The notes beneath the pieces were generated by a model. The model was given only the letters and a program-made list of their open reading frames with translations. It did no database searches and was not told where the DNA came from. From the IMG/VR virus record IMGVR_UViG_3300026116_000012, positions 1-50,505 of that record: a stretch of 50,505 nucleotides of DNA. The stretch is one strand, 5' to 3'. Origin of the DNA: a virus. The stretch's first letter is position 1, and each line of letters opens with the position of its first letter. Both the position numbers and the translations under genes were made by a program. Shown here piece by piece: positions 30,824-38,895 of the stretch.

Positions 30824-31828
30824 TCAGGCGCCCTTGATCTTGCGGATCGCGTGCGGGAAGCCGAGGCAGAAGCCGTAGTGGATGTGCGAGGACACCTTGA
30901 TCCGGCCCGTATCCTTGAAGAAGTCGCTCGACGTATCCCACTTTCGGAGCTGCAACGCAGCGTCCGGCGCGGTGTACCGCGCGGAGATCCACGGAGGCAG
31001 GCCGCTCGACGCGCGGAGCTTCGAGTCGACGAGATACCAATCGTTCGGATCGGTGAGCTCGGGGACGTGGATCACGTTGAAGCGACCCTTGAAGATATTG
31101 TTCGTCGCAGCGAACGAGCCGCTGTCCGTCTCGAGGATCATGTCCTTCGCGAGCTTGTTCTTCAGCTTCTCGGCCTTCTGCGTCGGCACGAGGATCGTGT
31201 CGGGCTCGATGTCGAGCTTCTCGCCGTTCTCGTCGAGAACGCCTTGCATGCTGACGACCTCGGCTTCGAGGAGATCGAAGTCGAGCACGTCGATCCCGCT
31301 CGACTGGTAATTGCTCCACGTCGTGGAGGCCGGGTTGTTGAAGTCGGAGAGGTGCGTTGCAGAGAAGAAGTACGCGCCGTCGATCCCGTTCGTATTGTCC
31401 GCGGTCGCGCCCCACTTCGTGCCGCTCTCGCCGCCTTCGAGAAGGGTCGCGATCTTCCGATTACGGAAGCGCGCCTCGCCCTTCATCATGCGCTCGGGGC
31501 CCTTCTGCCAATTGCGGTAGGCGAAGACCTTCGTGAGGAGATCGAGATACTCGGCTTCGAGACCGGCCTGATACTCTGCGGTGCGAAGATCGAAGCTCTT
31601 CGCGAGCAGCGTCTTCATGCGCGGCTCGCCGCGGAACTCGGTGTACTTCATCGCGAGCGACCCGATCGGGAAGGTCGTCAGCGGCGCGTTCGTCGGGATC
31701 AGGTCGCCGAAGTCGGACCACGACGGCGGTTGATCGGCGCCGATCGACGCGATGTACCGATCGTCGAACTCGCGAAGCGCGGCTTGGTCGTCTGCGGGGA
31801 GCTTCGTATCGTCGAACAGAATCGGCAT
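30824..31828 (-). CDS. Major capsid protein, Mu gpT-like
   Basis: 334 aa. F-D-D-R-Y-I-A-S-I-G near residue 21, M-K-Y-T-E-F-R-G-E-P-R, G-I-D-G-A-Y-F-F-S-A-T-H and L-D-I-E-P-D-T-I-L-V-P-T match Mu-like major head subunits (HK97 fold). GGACG precedes the ATG. A 65-nt gap to the connector gene contains no gene. Confidence 0.9.
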   Translation of the reverse strand: MPILFDDTKLPADDQAALREFDDRYIASIGADQPPSWSDFGDLIPTNAPLTTFPIGSLAMKYTEFRGEPRMKTLLAKSFDLRTAEYQAGLEAEYLDLLTKVFAYRNWQKGPERMMKGEARFRNRKIATLLEGGESGTKWGATADNTNGIDGAYFFSATHLSDFNNPASTTWSNYQSSGIDVLDFDLLEAEVVSMQGVLDENGEKLDIEPDTILVPTQKAEKLKNKLAKDMILETDSGSFAATNNIFKGRFNVIHVPELTDPNDWYLVDSKLRASSGLPPWISARYTAPDAALQLRKWDTSSDFFKDTGRIKVSSHIHYGFCLGFPHAIRKIKGA

Positions 31829-31874
31829 GGCGTGCGTCCTTCGGCTTTCAGATCAGGTCGAGTGCGCGGGCGAT

Positions 31875-32543
31875 TCAGCTCGCGAGGCCGGCTGCGACGA
31901 GGATCGAGCGGAGCTCGTTCACCTTCGAGGCGAGGTCGGCGAAGTTGTCTCGGATCGGCGGGATGAGCGTCGCGACGAGGTCGTCGCGAAGCGCGTCTGC
32001 GGACGCGGGCGTGTCCGTCGGATTGGGGACGGCTGCGAGCGTGTTATTCGCGGTCCCTGCGACCGCAGTGAACGTCAGCACCGTCACCGCGGTTGCCGTC
32101 GCGCCGACTCCGAAGGCCGTGATGAAGACGCGAACGCGGCCGTCTTCCTCCATGCCTGCGAAGTACCCCGCGCGCTTCAGCGTGCCGCTCGCGTCGTTGT
32201 CGTAGACGGTGTGATCGTCCGCGGCGTACACCGGCGCGCCGACGAGCGTCGCGTCGCTGCACGCGTCTGTCGAGGTGCCGTTCGCGAAGCAAAAGATCTG
32301 ATCGGTGCGCACGTCGCAGTAGACGTCCGCGTCGCTGCCGCCCGAATTGTCGATGTCGTGCACCGCGACACCGATCGTCGGTCCCGCGCCGGAGGTCGTC
32401 GCAGGGACGAGCATGCCGGTGCTCACGAGCTGAGCGACCTGCGTCCCCTTGTAAATCGTCGTCCCGCCGTCGACGGGGAGATAGATATTCCGCCCGCCCT
32501 TGCCGTATGCCTCGATGACAAGGCTCGTCGTTGCGTTGCTCAT
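31875..32543 (-). CDS. Capsid decoration-like protein
   Basis: 222 aa from ATG 32543, GGAGTGAC upstream. Beta-rich N-terminal two thirds with G-T-Q-V-A-Q-L-V-S-T-G-M-L-V-P and V-A-V-H-D-I-D-N-S-G-G, a layout of DUF2190/DUF4043-type capsid fibre or decoration proteins found between protease/scaffold and capsid. The C-terminal 50 residues are a helix, perhaps for docking. Confidence 0.65.
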   Translation of the reverse strand: MSNATTSLVIEAYGKGGRNIYLPVDGGTTIYKGTQVAQLVSTGMLVPATTSGAGPTIGVAVHDIDNSGGSDADVYCDVRTDQIFCFANGTSTDACSDATLVGAPVYAADDHTVYDNDASGTLKRAGYFAGMEEDGRVRVFITAFGVGATATAVTVLTFTAVAGTANNTLAAVPNPTDTPASADALRDDLVATLIPPIRDNFADLASKVNELRSILVAAGLAS

Positions 32544-32547
32544 GTCG

Positions 32548-33729
32548 TCACTCCTTCGAGGCTCGGCGCGCGAGCTGCGCCGCGAACTTTTCCGGCTTGC
32601 AATTCGTCTCCGCACAGATTGCGAGCTGCGCGGCGCTGAGCGTGATGTGCTTCTCTCCGACGACGAACGTCGCCGAACCGTCGCCCGACCCCGCGGGCGG
32701 CTTCGCGCCTGTCCCTGCAGCCGGCTTCGCGCCGCGCGCGGTGCGCTGCTCGGTGACGCTCGCGCGGAGCTCTTCGAGAGGCATCTTGGCCCATCGCGGC
32801 TTCAGCGCGGTCGCCTTGTCGTCGGTCCACACCGTAGCGGGGAACTCGGCGCCGAGCTTGATCAGGTCGGTGCAGAGGCGCTTTCGCTCTGCGGAGTCGA
32901 GCGCCTCGCGCTCGGCTGCGAGCTTCGCAGTCGCCTTCTCGTTCTCGACGTACGCCGCGCGCCACACCTCGACTTCGGCGAGGCCTTCCGCGAGCGTCGG
33001 CTTCCCCGTCAATCGAGCGAGCTTCGCTGACGCAGCGACTTCGCCCTTCTTCTCGGCGTCGGGCGGCGCGTCGCCTTTCGCGGCGGGCGGCACGGCCGAC
33101 TCTTCGACGGGCGCGCCGGATGCGGGCGCAGCGTCCTCGGCGCTCGAGCCCGACGCGGCCGCGGCGATCATCGCTTTGAGGATCTCGCCGCACTTCGCGG
33201 CGTCGCCCGCTTCGATTGCGTCGAGTGCGGCCTTTACTTGGGTGAGATCCATTCCTGATCCTTTGGACGCCGCGACGAGGGCGGGCGCGTTGCGCGTGGC
33301 TGGCATCGACACGAGTGCCGCGTTCAGCACTTCGGTAATTCGCATTGTCTCGGGGTCGAACAGCGCCGCGGGACTGATGTATCGCTGTCGCTTCTGAAGG
33401 AGCCGCGCCTCGCCATCAGCGGTCCAGCGAACATCGACGGCCCAAAGCGAGCCGTCGGGCCGTAGCTCGAGCCTGAACCAACCGCGCGCGTCGCGGGCGG
33501 TCGGGTCGGCGCAAGCGCCGTCGAGCATCTGATGCTCGAGATCGATCGCGTAATCGACACCCCAGCGCGCCGCGTTCTCCATTACGGATTGCGCAGCTTG
33601 CTCGTCGAACAGAAACGTCCCTTTCTCGGTGTCATTCAACCCGTGCACGAACAGGCGGAACTCCCGAGGGAGTGCGCCTGTCGCGCCGAGCGACAATGCG
33701 ATCGGCCTCGTCGTAAAACGAGTGCTCAT
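32548..33729 (-). CDS. Head maturation protease/scaffold, Mu gpI-like
   Basis: 393 aa. The N-terminal 175 residues are a Mu I-type protease (D-Y-A-I-D-L-E-H-Q-M-L-D-G, A-A-G/D-W-F-x-L-E-L-R, R-Y-I-S-P-A-A-L-F-D). The C-terminal 200 are Ala/Glu/Lys-rich and helical, the scaffold part. First gene of the 21-kb leftward late operon. A CATAAT box lies 6 nt before the ATG (33736-33741), so this mRNA may also be leaderless. Confidence 0.85.
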   Translation of the reverse strand: MSTRFTTRPIALSLGATGALPREFRLFVHGLNDTEKGTFLFDEQAAQSVMENAARWGVDYAIDLEHQMLDGACADPTARDARGWFRLELRPDGSLWAVDVRWTADGEARLLQKRQRYISPAALFDPETMRITEVLNAALVSMPATRNAPALVAASKGSGMDLTQVKAALDAIEAGDAAKCGEILKAMIAAAASGSSAEDAAPASGAPVEESAVPPAAKGDAPPDAEKKGEVAASAKLARLTGKPTLAEGLAEVEVWRAAYVENEKATAKLAAEREALDSAERKRLCTDLIKLGAEFPATVWTDDKATALKPRWAKMPLEELRASVTEQRTARGAKPAAGTGAKPPAGSGDGSATFVVGEKHITLSAAQLAICAETNCKPEKFAAQLARRASKE

Positions 33730-33827
33730 GTGAGCATTATGGTAGGCACGCGAATCCCGATTCGTAATTCAAAGAATCGCGTCGGCGCACATTACATGTC
33801 TGCGCGCGAGTGCTTACGTTGCGAGGG
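33730..33827. promoter_or_regulatory. Divergent late promoter region between portal and protease genes
   Basis: 98 nt. On the minus strand CATAAT (33741-33736) lies 6 nt before the protease ATG. CGAATCCCGATTCG (33751-33764) is a palindrome with a 2-nt centre, flanked by GCGAATC and GAATCGCG half-sites. No ACGGCAAAAG motif occurs, so this is a different promoter class and could be the target of the phage sigma factor. No clear portal promoter is seen. Confidence 0.45.
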
Positions 33828-35219
33828 ATGGGAGCACCTTCTAAGCGCGCGAAGCGCGTCCGCACGGCCTCTGAGTTCGACGCCGCCCGCCTCGTCGCGG
33901 CGCTCCCTAAACCGCGAGACGGCAGCGGCACGATCAACGCGTGGTCGCTGCAGCGCATCTTTCAGGCGCGCGAGGCGCAGATGCGCGGGAACTTCGTCTT
34001 CCCTGCGCGAATGGCCGAACAGATGCGCACCGATGATGCGCTGTTCGTCGCCTATCAGAATCGACTCGCGCCGCAGAAGGTGATCGAGACCGAGATCGTC
34101 GCTGCGCCCGGTGCGCGTGCTGCGAGCGTCGCCCTCGAAGCCGACGCGCTCTTTGGACCGAACGGCTTCGCGCTTCAGCCCGATACGCGCGTCGACATTC
34201 ACGGGTGTCTCGTGAACCACGGGATCGCGTTCGCGACTATGCGCGCGCTCCCACGCGAGGACGGCTCGCGCGTCGACGCCGAGATCAATTACTGGCCGAT
34301 CGAATACGTCCGATGGGACGACTTCTATCGCTGCTTCTTCGCGCGCGTCGACCTCGCGGAGACCGATCCGACGCTGCTGGCGAACTCTGCGATTGGTGGC
34401 GAGGTGCCGATCGTGCATGGGGACGGCCGATGGCTCGTTTTCCAAGGAAGCGAGGTGCTTCCGTTCCGGCACAACGCGACGATCCTCGCGGCCGCGCTCG
34501 TATGGGCGCGGCACGCGTTCGCCAATCGCGATTGGGCGAAAGGCTCGGTCGCGCACGGCAACGCGAAAGTGGTCGGTGAGCTCGCGGAAGGCGTGTCGCT
34601 TCAAAACCCGGACGGCTCGCTCAGCTCGGAGGCCTCGGCGTTTCTCGAGCTGCTGAAAGCCATCGCTTCCGAGGACATGCCTGCAGGCATTCGACCCGCA
34701 GGATCGAAGGTCGACTACCTGACGAACAACTCCAACGCGTGGCAGGTGTGGACCGAGCTCGTCAAGAACGCCGAGAAGGCCGCGGCGCGCATCTACCTCG
34801 GCACCGACGGCGTGCTCGGCGCGGCAGGCGGCGCGCCCGGCGTCGACATCACGGCGCTCTTCGGCGTCGCGTCGACCATCGTGCGCGGAGATCTCGGCAC
34901 GATGTCTCGCGCGTTTACGACCGGCGCGATTCAGCCGTGGTGCGCGTGGAACTTCGGCGATTCGACGCTCGCGCCCACGCACCGATACAAGGTGCCCGAC
35001 GAAGACGCCGAGGCCGTCGACGCTGCGACCGCCAAGCGCCGCGAGGCCTTCTTCGCCGACATCGCAGCGGCGCGCGAGAACGGCTTCGAGATCACGCAGG
35101 CTTACGTCGACGAGGTCGCTGCGACGTACAGGATCAAGGCGCCCACGCTGAAGGTCGCGCCCGCGCCTGTTGCTGCGCCGCCCGGCGCGCCGCCTGCGCC
35201 GCCCGCGACAGGCGCCTAG
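33828..35219 (+). CDS. Portal protein, DUF935 / Mu gp29-like
   Basis: 463 aa from ATG 33828 (GTG 33810 is in frame and possible; GAGGG abuts the ATG). I-N-A-W-S-L-Q-R-I-F-Q-A-R-E-A-Q-M-R-G near residue 40, Y-W-P-I-E-Y-V-R-W-D-D-F near 150, and the C-terminal A-R-I-Y-L-G-T-D-G region match DUF935 portals. Ends in an Ala/Pro tail. Oddly it is on the plus strand alone, divergent from the rest of the head genes and ending 4 nt into the convergent TerL stop. Confidence 0.85.
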   Translation: MGAPSKRAKRVRTASEFDAARLVAALPKPRDGSGTINAWSLQRIFQAREAQMRGNFVFPARMAEQMRTDDALFVAYQNRLAPQKVIETEIVAAPGARAASVALEADALFGPNGFALQPDTRVDIHGCLVNHGIAFATMRALPREDGSRVDAEINYWPIEYVRWDDFYRCFFARVDLAETDPTLLANSAIGGEVPIVHGDGRWLVFQGSEVLPFRHNATILAAALVWARHAFANRDWAKGSVAHGNAKVVGELAEGVSLQNPDGSLSSEASAFLELLKAIASEDMPAGIRPAGSKVDYLTNNSNAWQVWTELVKNAEKAAARIYLGTDGVLGAAGGAPGVDITALFGVASTIVRGDLGTMSRAFTTGAIQPWCAWNFGDSTLAPTHRYKVPDEDAEAVDAATAKRREAFFADIAAARENGFEITQAYVDEVAATYRIKAPTLKVAPAPVAAPPGAPPAPPATGA

Positions 35220-36751
35220 ATCTTCGAGCCTCCCAAGGCGCCCCCGAGCATCGACGAGATCGACTGCAGCATGCGCCCCGCGCCGCCCGCGCCTGCGAGC
35301 ACCTTCTGCGCGGCCTGCGCGGCCTGCATCTCGTCTCCGCGCTTCTTCCTCTCGACCGTCAAGCCGAGCAGCTCGACGATCGTGAACGTCAGCGCGTCGA
35401 GGTCGTCGGGCGAGCGGTTGCCTGCGGCTGTTGTGGTGCCGGGCTCCCACGTCGTCAGCGTCTCTTCGATGCTCGCGAGGTCTGCGCCGAGCACGTGCGA
35501 GATGCGGCCGGCCTCGTAGGCTGTTGCGACAGGCTGCGCCCGCTCCTCCTTCGCGCCGCGTGAGAAGAGCGGCTTCACGTTGATCACGCCGAGCTGCCGA
35601 CGCGGCACTTCCTGCAAGCCGAGCTCGACGATTCGTCGGTTGCGCTTCTCGGCTGCGGCGCGAAGGTTCTGCACGACGAGATCACCACCCTTGTTCGTCT
35701 CGACGAGGATCACGTCGCACTCTTCTTCGTCGTACACGTCGAGCAGGATCTTCGCCCACGCGTGCGGCTTGTGCCTGTCGCTCATGTTCCGCAGCACGTA
35801 GGCCTGCCCGTCGACACCGAGGCCTGAGAGGATCAACCCCGAGAGGTCGCTTCCTGCCTTCGACGTCACCGCGACGTCCGCGCCGAGTACGCGCCGCACG
35901 AGCTTGTCGGGGCGCACGCGCCGCGCGACGTCGATCCATTCCTGTTTTGCGGTCGCGTTGTCGGCGTCTTCGAGCATCTCGCCGCCGAGCTCCTCGCGAC
36001 CCTTCGACGTGCCGCCATACAGGCGCGTCAGATCTTCGATATAGCCTTCGGCGAGGTTCTTTGCGTTCTCGTGAGTCGTCCCGCGCACCGCTACGTAGCT
36101 ATCAGGGTCGTATTCGGCCTCTGCGAGTAGCGACTTCAACACGGGGTGCTTCTTCTTCGGCGTCGAATCCCATATCACGCGAGCGTTTCCTAGCCGCGTC
36201 GACAGCAGCACGTTCGACCACGCCTCGTCGCGCGACGCTGAAGGCCACGACTGCAGCTCGCTTGCCCACGTCATGTGGTATTCGAGACCGCGGATCTTCC
36301 CAGGCACCTCGGGCGTGCGCACGTACGCCCGCGCGCCGTTCGGCCATATGAGCTGCAGCTCGCTCGCGACCCATTCCGGCTTGTTCCAAGGCGGCGCGGT
36401 CGCGATGAGTCCCGACGGACCTTTGATCTGGATGTCGATTGCGCTCTGTTCGTCTTGCGCGATCACGCAGATCAGCGTCGCGTCGCCTTTCTCGACGTCG
36501 TCGTTTATCTCCTTCGAGATCGCTATCGTCTTTCCGAAGCCGCGGCCCGTTAGGAAGCCCCATCGTCGCCACTTGCTCGCAGGCGGCAGCTGCTTCGGAC
36601 GCGCCCACGTGCGCCAGCGCGACGCGAGCGCTGCGAGCTCGATCGGTTTGAAGGCTCGCAGCACGTCGTCGAAGAGCTGCGCGGCCGCTTCGATCCCGAG
36701 CTCGGCTGCGGCCTCGTCGAAGAGCACGTCGAAAGGCGACCGATCATCCAT
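35216..36751 (-). CDS. terL: Terminase large subunit
   Basis: 511 aa. Walker A G-R-G-F-G-K-T (Lys74), the ATPase coupling region W-A-S-E-L-Q-S-W near residue 170, then an RNase H-like nuclease with L-G-A-D-V-A-V-T (first Asp), V-I-L-V-E-T-N-K-G and S-P-D-D-L-D-A-L-T. Translocates and cuts DNA at packaging. Overlaps TerS by 8 nt and shares its stop with the convergent portal gene. Confidence 0.92.
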   Translation of the reverse strand: MDDRSPFDVLFDEAAAELGIEAAAQLFDDVLRAFKPIELAALASRWRTWARPKQLPPASKWRRWGFLTGRGFGKTIAISKEINDDVEKGDATLICVIAQDEQSAIDIQIKGPSGLIATAPPWNKPEWVASELQLIWPNGARAYVRTPEVPGKIRGLEYHMTWASELQSWPSASRDEAWSNVLLSTRLGNARVIWDSTPKKKHPVLKSLLAEAEYDPDSYVAVRGTTHENAKNLAEGYIEDLTRLYGGTSKGREELGGEMLEDADNATAKQEWIDVARRVRPDKLVRRVLGADVAVTSKAGSDLSGLILSGLGVDGQAYVLRNMSDRHKPHAWAKILLDVYDEEECDVILVETNKGGDLVVQNLRAAAEKRNRRIVELGLQEVPRRQLGVINVKPLFSRGAKEERAQPVATAYEAGRISHVLGADLASIEETLTTWEPGTTTAAGNRSPDDLDALTFTIVELLGLTVERKKRGDEMQAAQAAQKVLAGAGGAGRMLQSISSMLGGALGGSKI

Positions 36752-37340
36752 TGCGAGCCTTCAATCTGCTTTTTACCGTCGACCGCAGGCGCTCCCATAC
36801 CTGTTCGCCCAAAGCGATCATGTCGGGATTCTCGTTCGGGTCGGGCTTTGGGACGGGCGACACCTTTCGACGGTGCTCGAGCAGCGACACGAGCTTGCTC
36901 GTCAACGTGCCGAAGAGCTGCATCTCGCCCGCGCCTTGCGCGATCTCGGCTTCTTCCTCGATCTTCTTGATCCACTTGTCGACCTTCGCGAGTTCGTCGC
37001 TCGCCGACATCGGCGTGTCGGTCGAAGCGGTGTCGCTTATCACCGTGTCGGCTTTCGGCTTGTCGCCTTTGGGGCTGTCGGTCGAAGACGTGTCGCTTAT
37101 CGTCGACGGCGCGGACGGATCGGGATGAGCGATAGGCGACAGCGACACGGCGGTCGCGGGTTGTCGCTTATCGACAGCGACAGCCTCGCGACCAGGTCGC
37201 ACGTACTCGGTGCCGTTCAGCACGTTGTTCACGGTGCCGACGCTGCAGCCGACCATTGCCGCTATCTGCGGCTGCGTTCGCTTGTTCCTAAGCGACAGGA
37301 TTCGTTGTCGTTGTTGGTCGGTTATCCGTACTCCTCTCAT
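36744..37340 (-). CDS. terS: Putative terminase small subunit
   Basis: 198 aa. N-terminal helix-turn-helix (Q-I-A-A-M-V-G-C-S-V-G-T-V-N-N-V-L, residues 25-41), a low-complexity linker with I-S-D-T-[AS]-S-T-D repeats (residues about 80-120), and a C-terminal helical region suited to ring assembly. Directly upstream of TerL and overlapping it. It should recognise the packaging site; repeats in its own gene are candidates for that site. No good Shine-Dalgarno sequence precedes the ATG. A transcription regulator is the alternative. Confidence 0.7.
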   Translation of the reverse strand: MRGVRITDQQRQRILSLRNKRTQPQIAAMVGCSVGTVNNVLNGTEYVRPGREAVAVDKRQPATAVSLSPIAHPDPSAPSTISDTSSTDSPKGDKPKADTVISDTASTDTPMSASDELAKVDKWIKKIEEEAEIAQGAGEMQLFGTLTSKLVSLLEHRRKVSPVPKPDPNENPDMIALGEQVWERLRSTVKSRLKARNG

Positions 37341-37485
37341 TGGTTGCCGTCCGTTCTGATGTAGGTGTCTGTAGGGTTTGAACCGAGGTCGTTTTCAGGA
37401 TATCGCGAATCGAGCGCACTCTTTGCAGGGGGAGGTCGCCCCCAATACGCCCTTGTCGCACCTGTCCCTTATCGTGTCGCTTATC
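37031..37485. repeat. TGTCGCTTATC repeats (pac-site candidate)
   Basis: The 11-mer TGTCGCTTATC occurs exactly at 37031, 37091, 37162 and 37475. Three copies lie in terS, two coding I-S-D-T and one in another frame coding D-K-R-Q, and the fourth is intergenic. Further AGCGACA heptamers lie at 37141, 37176, 37291 and 37631. Conservation across reading frames argues for a DNA-level role. In several pac phages the packaging site lies in or beside the small terminase gene. Confidence 0.6.
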
Positions 37486-37621
37486 TCTTACCTAAGCAGT
37501 CTCTTATACTTACGCACTTCTTCGAGGCCTCTAATGCGGGCGCCTTCAGCATGCCCACGCACTATGACCTTTTTGCGTAGTACGCAAACATGTCCATGAG
37601 CTATGCAAGAAGGTCATAGCC
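37341..37621. other. Intergenic region upstream of terS with inverted repeats
   Basis: 281 nt without a supportable gene. It contains one TGTCGCTTATC, a locally AT-rich stretch (37465-37515), and a nested inverted repeat: CTATGACCTT (37562-37571) with AAGGTCATAG (37610-37619), enclosing TTTGCGTA-G-TACGCAAA (37572-37588). The nested structure follows the stop of the minus-strand gene 37622 and may act as its terminator or as a protein site. The terS promoter was not identified. Confidence 0.5.
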
Positions 37622-38029
37622 CTATCCCTTAGCGACACGCTCCCTTTCGACCCACTCACGAAACCAACGGTCGAGCGCTAGGAAGCAGTCGGCGTGCAGC
37701 TCGACGGCACGCGCCTTGGTCTTCAGGGGCGACTCGTTCAGCGGCCACGCGCGAGGGGCGATGGTCGTCACGAAGGGCGCGATGCTCTGCACCGAGGCAC
37801 CCTTCAGGACAGCCACGATGATCGCCCCCGTGGTGACGCCGTAGTGCTCGCGCGCGAGGGTGCGCACGACCCTCTGCAGGAAGAGCAGATCCTCGACCCT
37901 AGGCTCGGCGCGCTTCAGCGCCGCCACGCACCTGCGCGCCTGCAGCCGCGCCGGCTTGCCCTTCGCCGCGTCGTAGACCTCGGTGAACGCGAGCGCCTCG
38001 CACCCCCTCTCGGTCGGCTTGGCGCTCAT
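37622..38029 (-). CDS. Hypothetical protein
   Basis: 135 aa from ATG 38029 (ATGA overlap with the RuvC-like gene). Helical and basic; A-R-L-Q-A-R-R-C-V-A-A-L-K-R-A near residue 27, F-L-Q-R-V-V-R-T-L-A-R-E-H-Y-G-V near 52, and a Trp-rich end (D-R-W-F-R-E-W-V). No family is recognised. The coupling to a RuvC-like nuclease suggests a DNA-processing partner. Confidence 0.65.
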   Translation of the reverse strand: MSAKPTERGCEALAFTEVYDAAKGKPARLQARRCVAALKRAEPRVEDLLFLQRVVRTLAREHYGVTTGAIIVAVLKGASVQSIAPFVTTIAPRAWPLNESPLKTKARAVELHADCFLALDRWFREWVERERVAKG

Positions 38030-38472
38030 CGTACGCGCCTCCCGACGACGAACAGGCCGATCCCGACCGCGTCGACGATGTTGTGCCCCCGCGCGACCGA
38101 GAACGCCGCGAGCATGGCGTCGAGCATGTGTCGCTCGTCGGGGCGCAGCGCGTCTTTGATCCGCGGCTGATGCTTCTCTTTCGGGACGCCGCTCTTCCAC
38201 CGCACAACGTCGACGAACTCGACGGGGCAGCACGCGCGAAAGACGCCCGTCCATTGTCCGGCGTTCAGCGCGAGCGTGATGATGTCCTCGGGTCGCTTAG
38301 TCGCTCGATTGATCGCCGGTCGCTCGACCGTCACCGACTCGAGCTGTCCGCTTGTCGCTATTGATTGCACGTACGGGTTGCACGACGGATCTCCCAAACC
38401 GCAAGCGACGAGCTTGTCGCTATCGAACAGTGCCCAACCAGTGTCATCGCCCGGATCGATCGAAAGCCTCAT
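38026..38472 (-). CDS. RuvC-like nuclease (Holliday-junction resolvase family)
   Basis: 148 aa. RNase H-fold layout: L-S-I-D-P-G-D-D-T-G-W-A (first Asp, residue 6), V-T-V-E-R-P (Glu), and H-M-L-D-A-M-L-A-A-F with D-A-V-G-I-G near the end. Probably resolves branched DNA before packaging, which fits its place upstream of the terminases. The start codon is fixed by a promoter whose -10 box ends 5 nt before it. Confidence 0.8.
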   Translation of the reverse strand: MRLSIDPGDDTGWALFDSDKLVACGLGDPSCNPYVQSIATSGQLESVTVERPAINRATKRPEDIITLALNAGQWTGVFRACCPVEFVDVVRWKSGVPKEKHQPRIKDALRPDERHMLDAMLAAFSVARGHNIVDAVGIGLFVVGRRVR

Positions 38473-38508
38473 ACGTGGATGTACGAAAAGCGCGCCCGCT
38501 TTTGCCGT
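38473..38508 (-). promoter_or_regulatory. Phage promoter, leaderless type, for the RuvC-like gene
   Basis: Minus strand: ACGGCAAAAG (38508-38499), 13 nt, CGTACATC (38485-38478), 5 nt, ATG 38472. Same elements and spacing as at 3531 and 41220, with one change in the -10 box. Palindromes stand immediately upstream. Confidence 0.72.
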
Positions 38509-38510
38509 TA

Positions 38511-38617
38511 GTCCTGAGCTCAGGACGCGAGCGCCGAGTCCCGCGGCTCAGGACTACGAAACCTGAACAATATCCATGGAGTCCCCGAGTCCTGAGCTCA
38601 GGACTCCATCAGGACTC
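38511..38617. promoter_or_regulatory. Cluster of CTGAGCTCAG-centred palindromes
   Basis: GTCCTGAGCTCAGGAC (38511-38526, 16 bp) and GAGTCCTGAGCTCAGGACTC (38587-38606, 20 bp) are perfect palindromes. Half-sites CTCAGGACT (38547-38555) and TCAGGACTC (38609-38617) lie between and after. The first palindrome is 2 bp upstream of the -35-like box of the promoter at 38473-38508. This looks like an operator/activator array for a dimeric regulator. Confidence 0.7.
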
Positions 38618-38823
38618 CACGCGGACGCGGCGCTATCTATTCGATATCGTTTACGAATCGAGCAAGTTCTAGAAAAAGCACACCTAAAACTTGCCCTCTG
38701 CGGCGGTTTTGATTACGCTAGCGCCTAGCGACGCGTAATCAAACCCTGCAGGGGCCGCGGGACGGAGGAAGAGAGAGGTTCCCGCCTCGCGGTCGACTCG
38801 CAGGCATCCGTCGCGAACATGGA
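38618..38823. other. Non-coding region with AT-rich tract and inverted repeat (origin candidate)
   Basis: No supportable gene. The stretch 38632-38695 is AT-rich for this genome. TTTGATTACGC (38708-38718) is mirrored by GCGTAATCAAA (38733-38743), with GCTAG/CTAGC inside, followed by the palindrome CCCTGCAGGG (38744-38753). An AT-rich tract plus large inverted repeats next to the primase/helicase gene is a plausible replication origin; alternatives are terminator or regulatory sites. Confidence 0.4.
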
Positions 38824-38865
38824 AAGCAAAAGGCCTGACAGGTTCGCCTGCCAGGCCTTTTGCTT
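38824..38865. terminator. Bidirectional intrinsic terminator
   Basis: AAGCAAAAGGCCTG (38824-38837) and CAGGCCTTTTGCTT (38852-38865) form a perfect 14-bp stem, extended inside by CAGG-TTCG-CCTG with a UUCG-type tetraloop. A-rich and T-rich flanks make it work in both directions. It lies 29 nt after the primase/helicase stop. Confidence 0.85.
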
Positions 38866-38871
38866 TGGGCT

Positions 38872-38895
38872 TGTCGCTGTCGCTGTCGCTGTCGC
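38872..38895. repeat. (TGTCGC)x4 microsatellite
   Basis: Four exact tandem TGTCGC units between the terminator and the stop of the primase/helicase gene. The same heptamer TGTCGCT is scattered at 38353, 38415, 39003 and, inverted, 38961 and 38973, and in terS. Non-coding except for one base of the stop codon. Confidence 0.75.

Noticed and set aside
12774-33729. A Mu-type transposable phage
   Set aside because: Mu-like head and tail genes are present, but no MuA/MuB-like transposase; a tyrosine integrase and attP are present instead.
33532-34083. Alternative frame starting upstream of the portal gene
   Set aside because: Low-complexity Arg/Ser product overlapping both the protease and portal genes, which have recognisable products.
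37358-37365. GATGTAGG as a minus-strand -10 box for terS
   Set aside because: The expected ACGGCAAAAG partner is missing, and the spacing to the ATG differs.
38872-38895. CRISPR-like short repeats
   Set aside because: The TGTCGC units are contiguous hexamers with no spacers.
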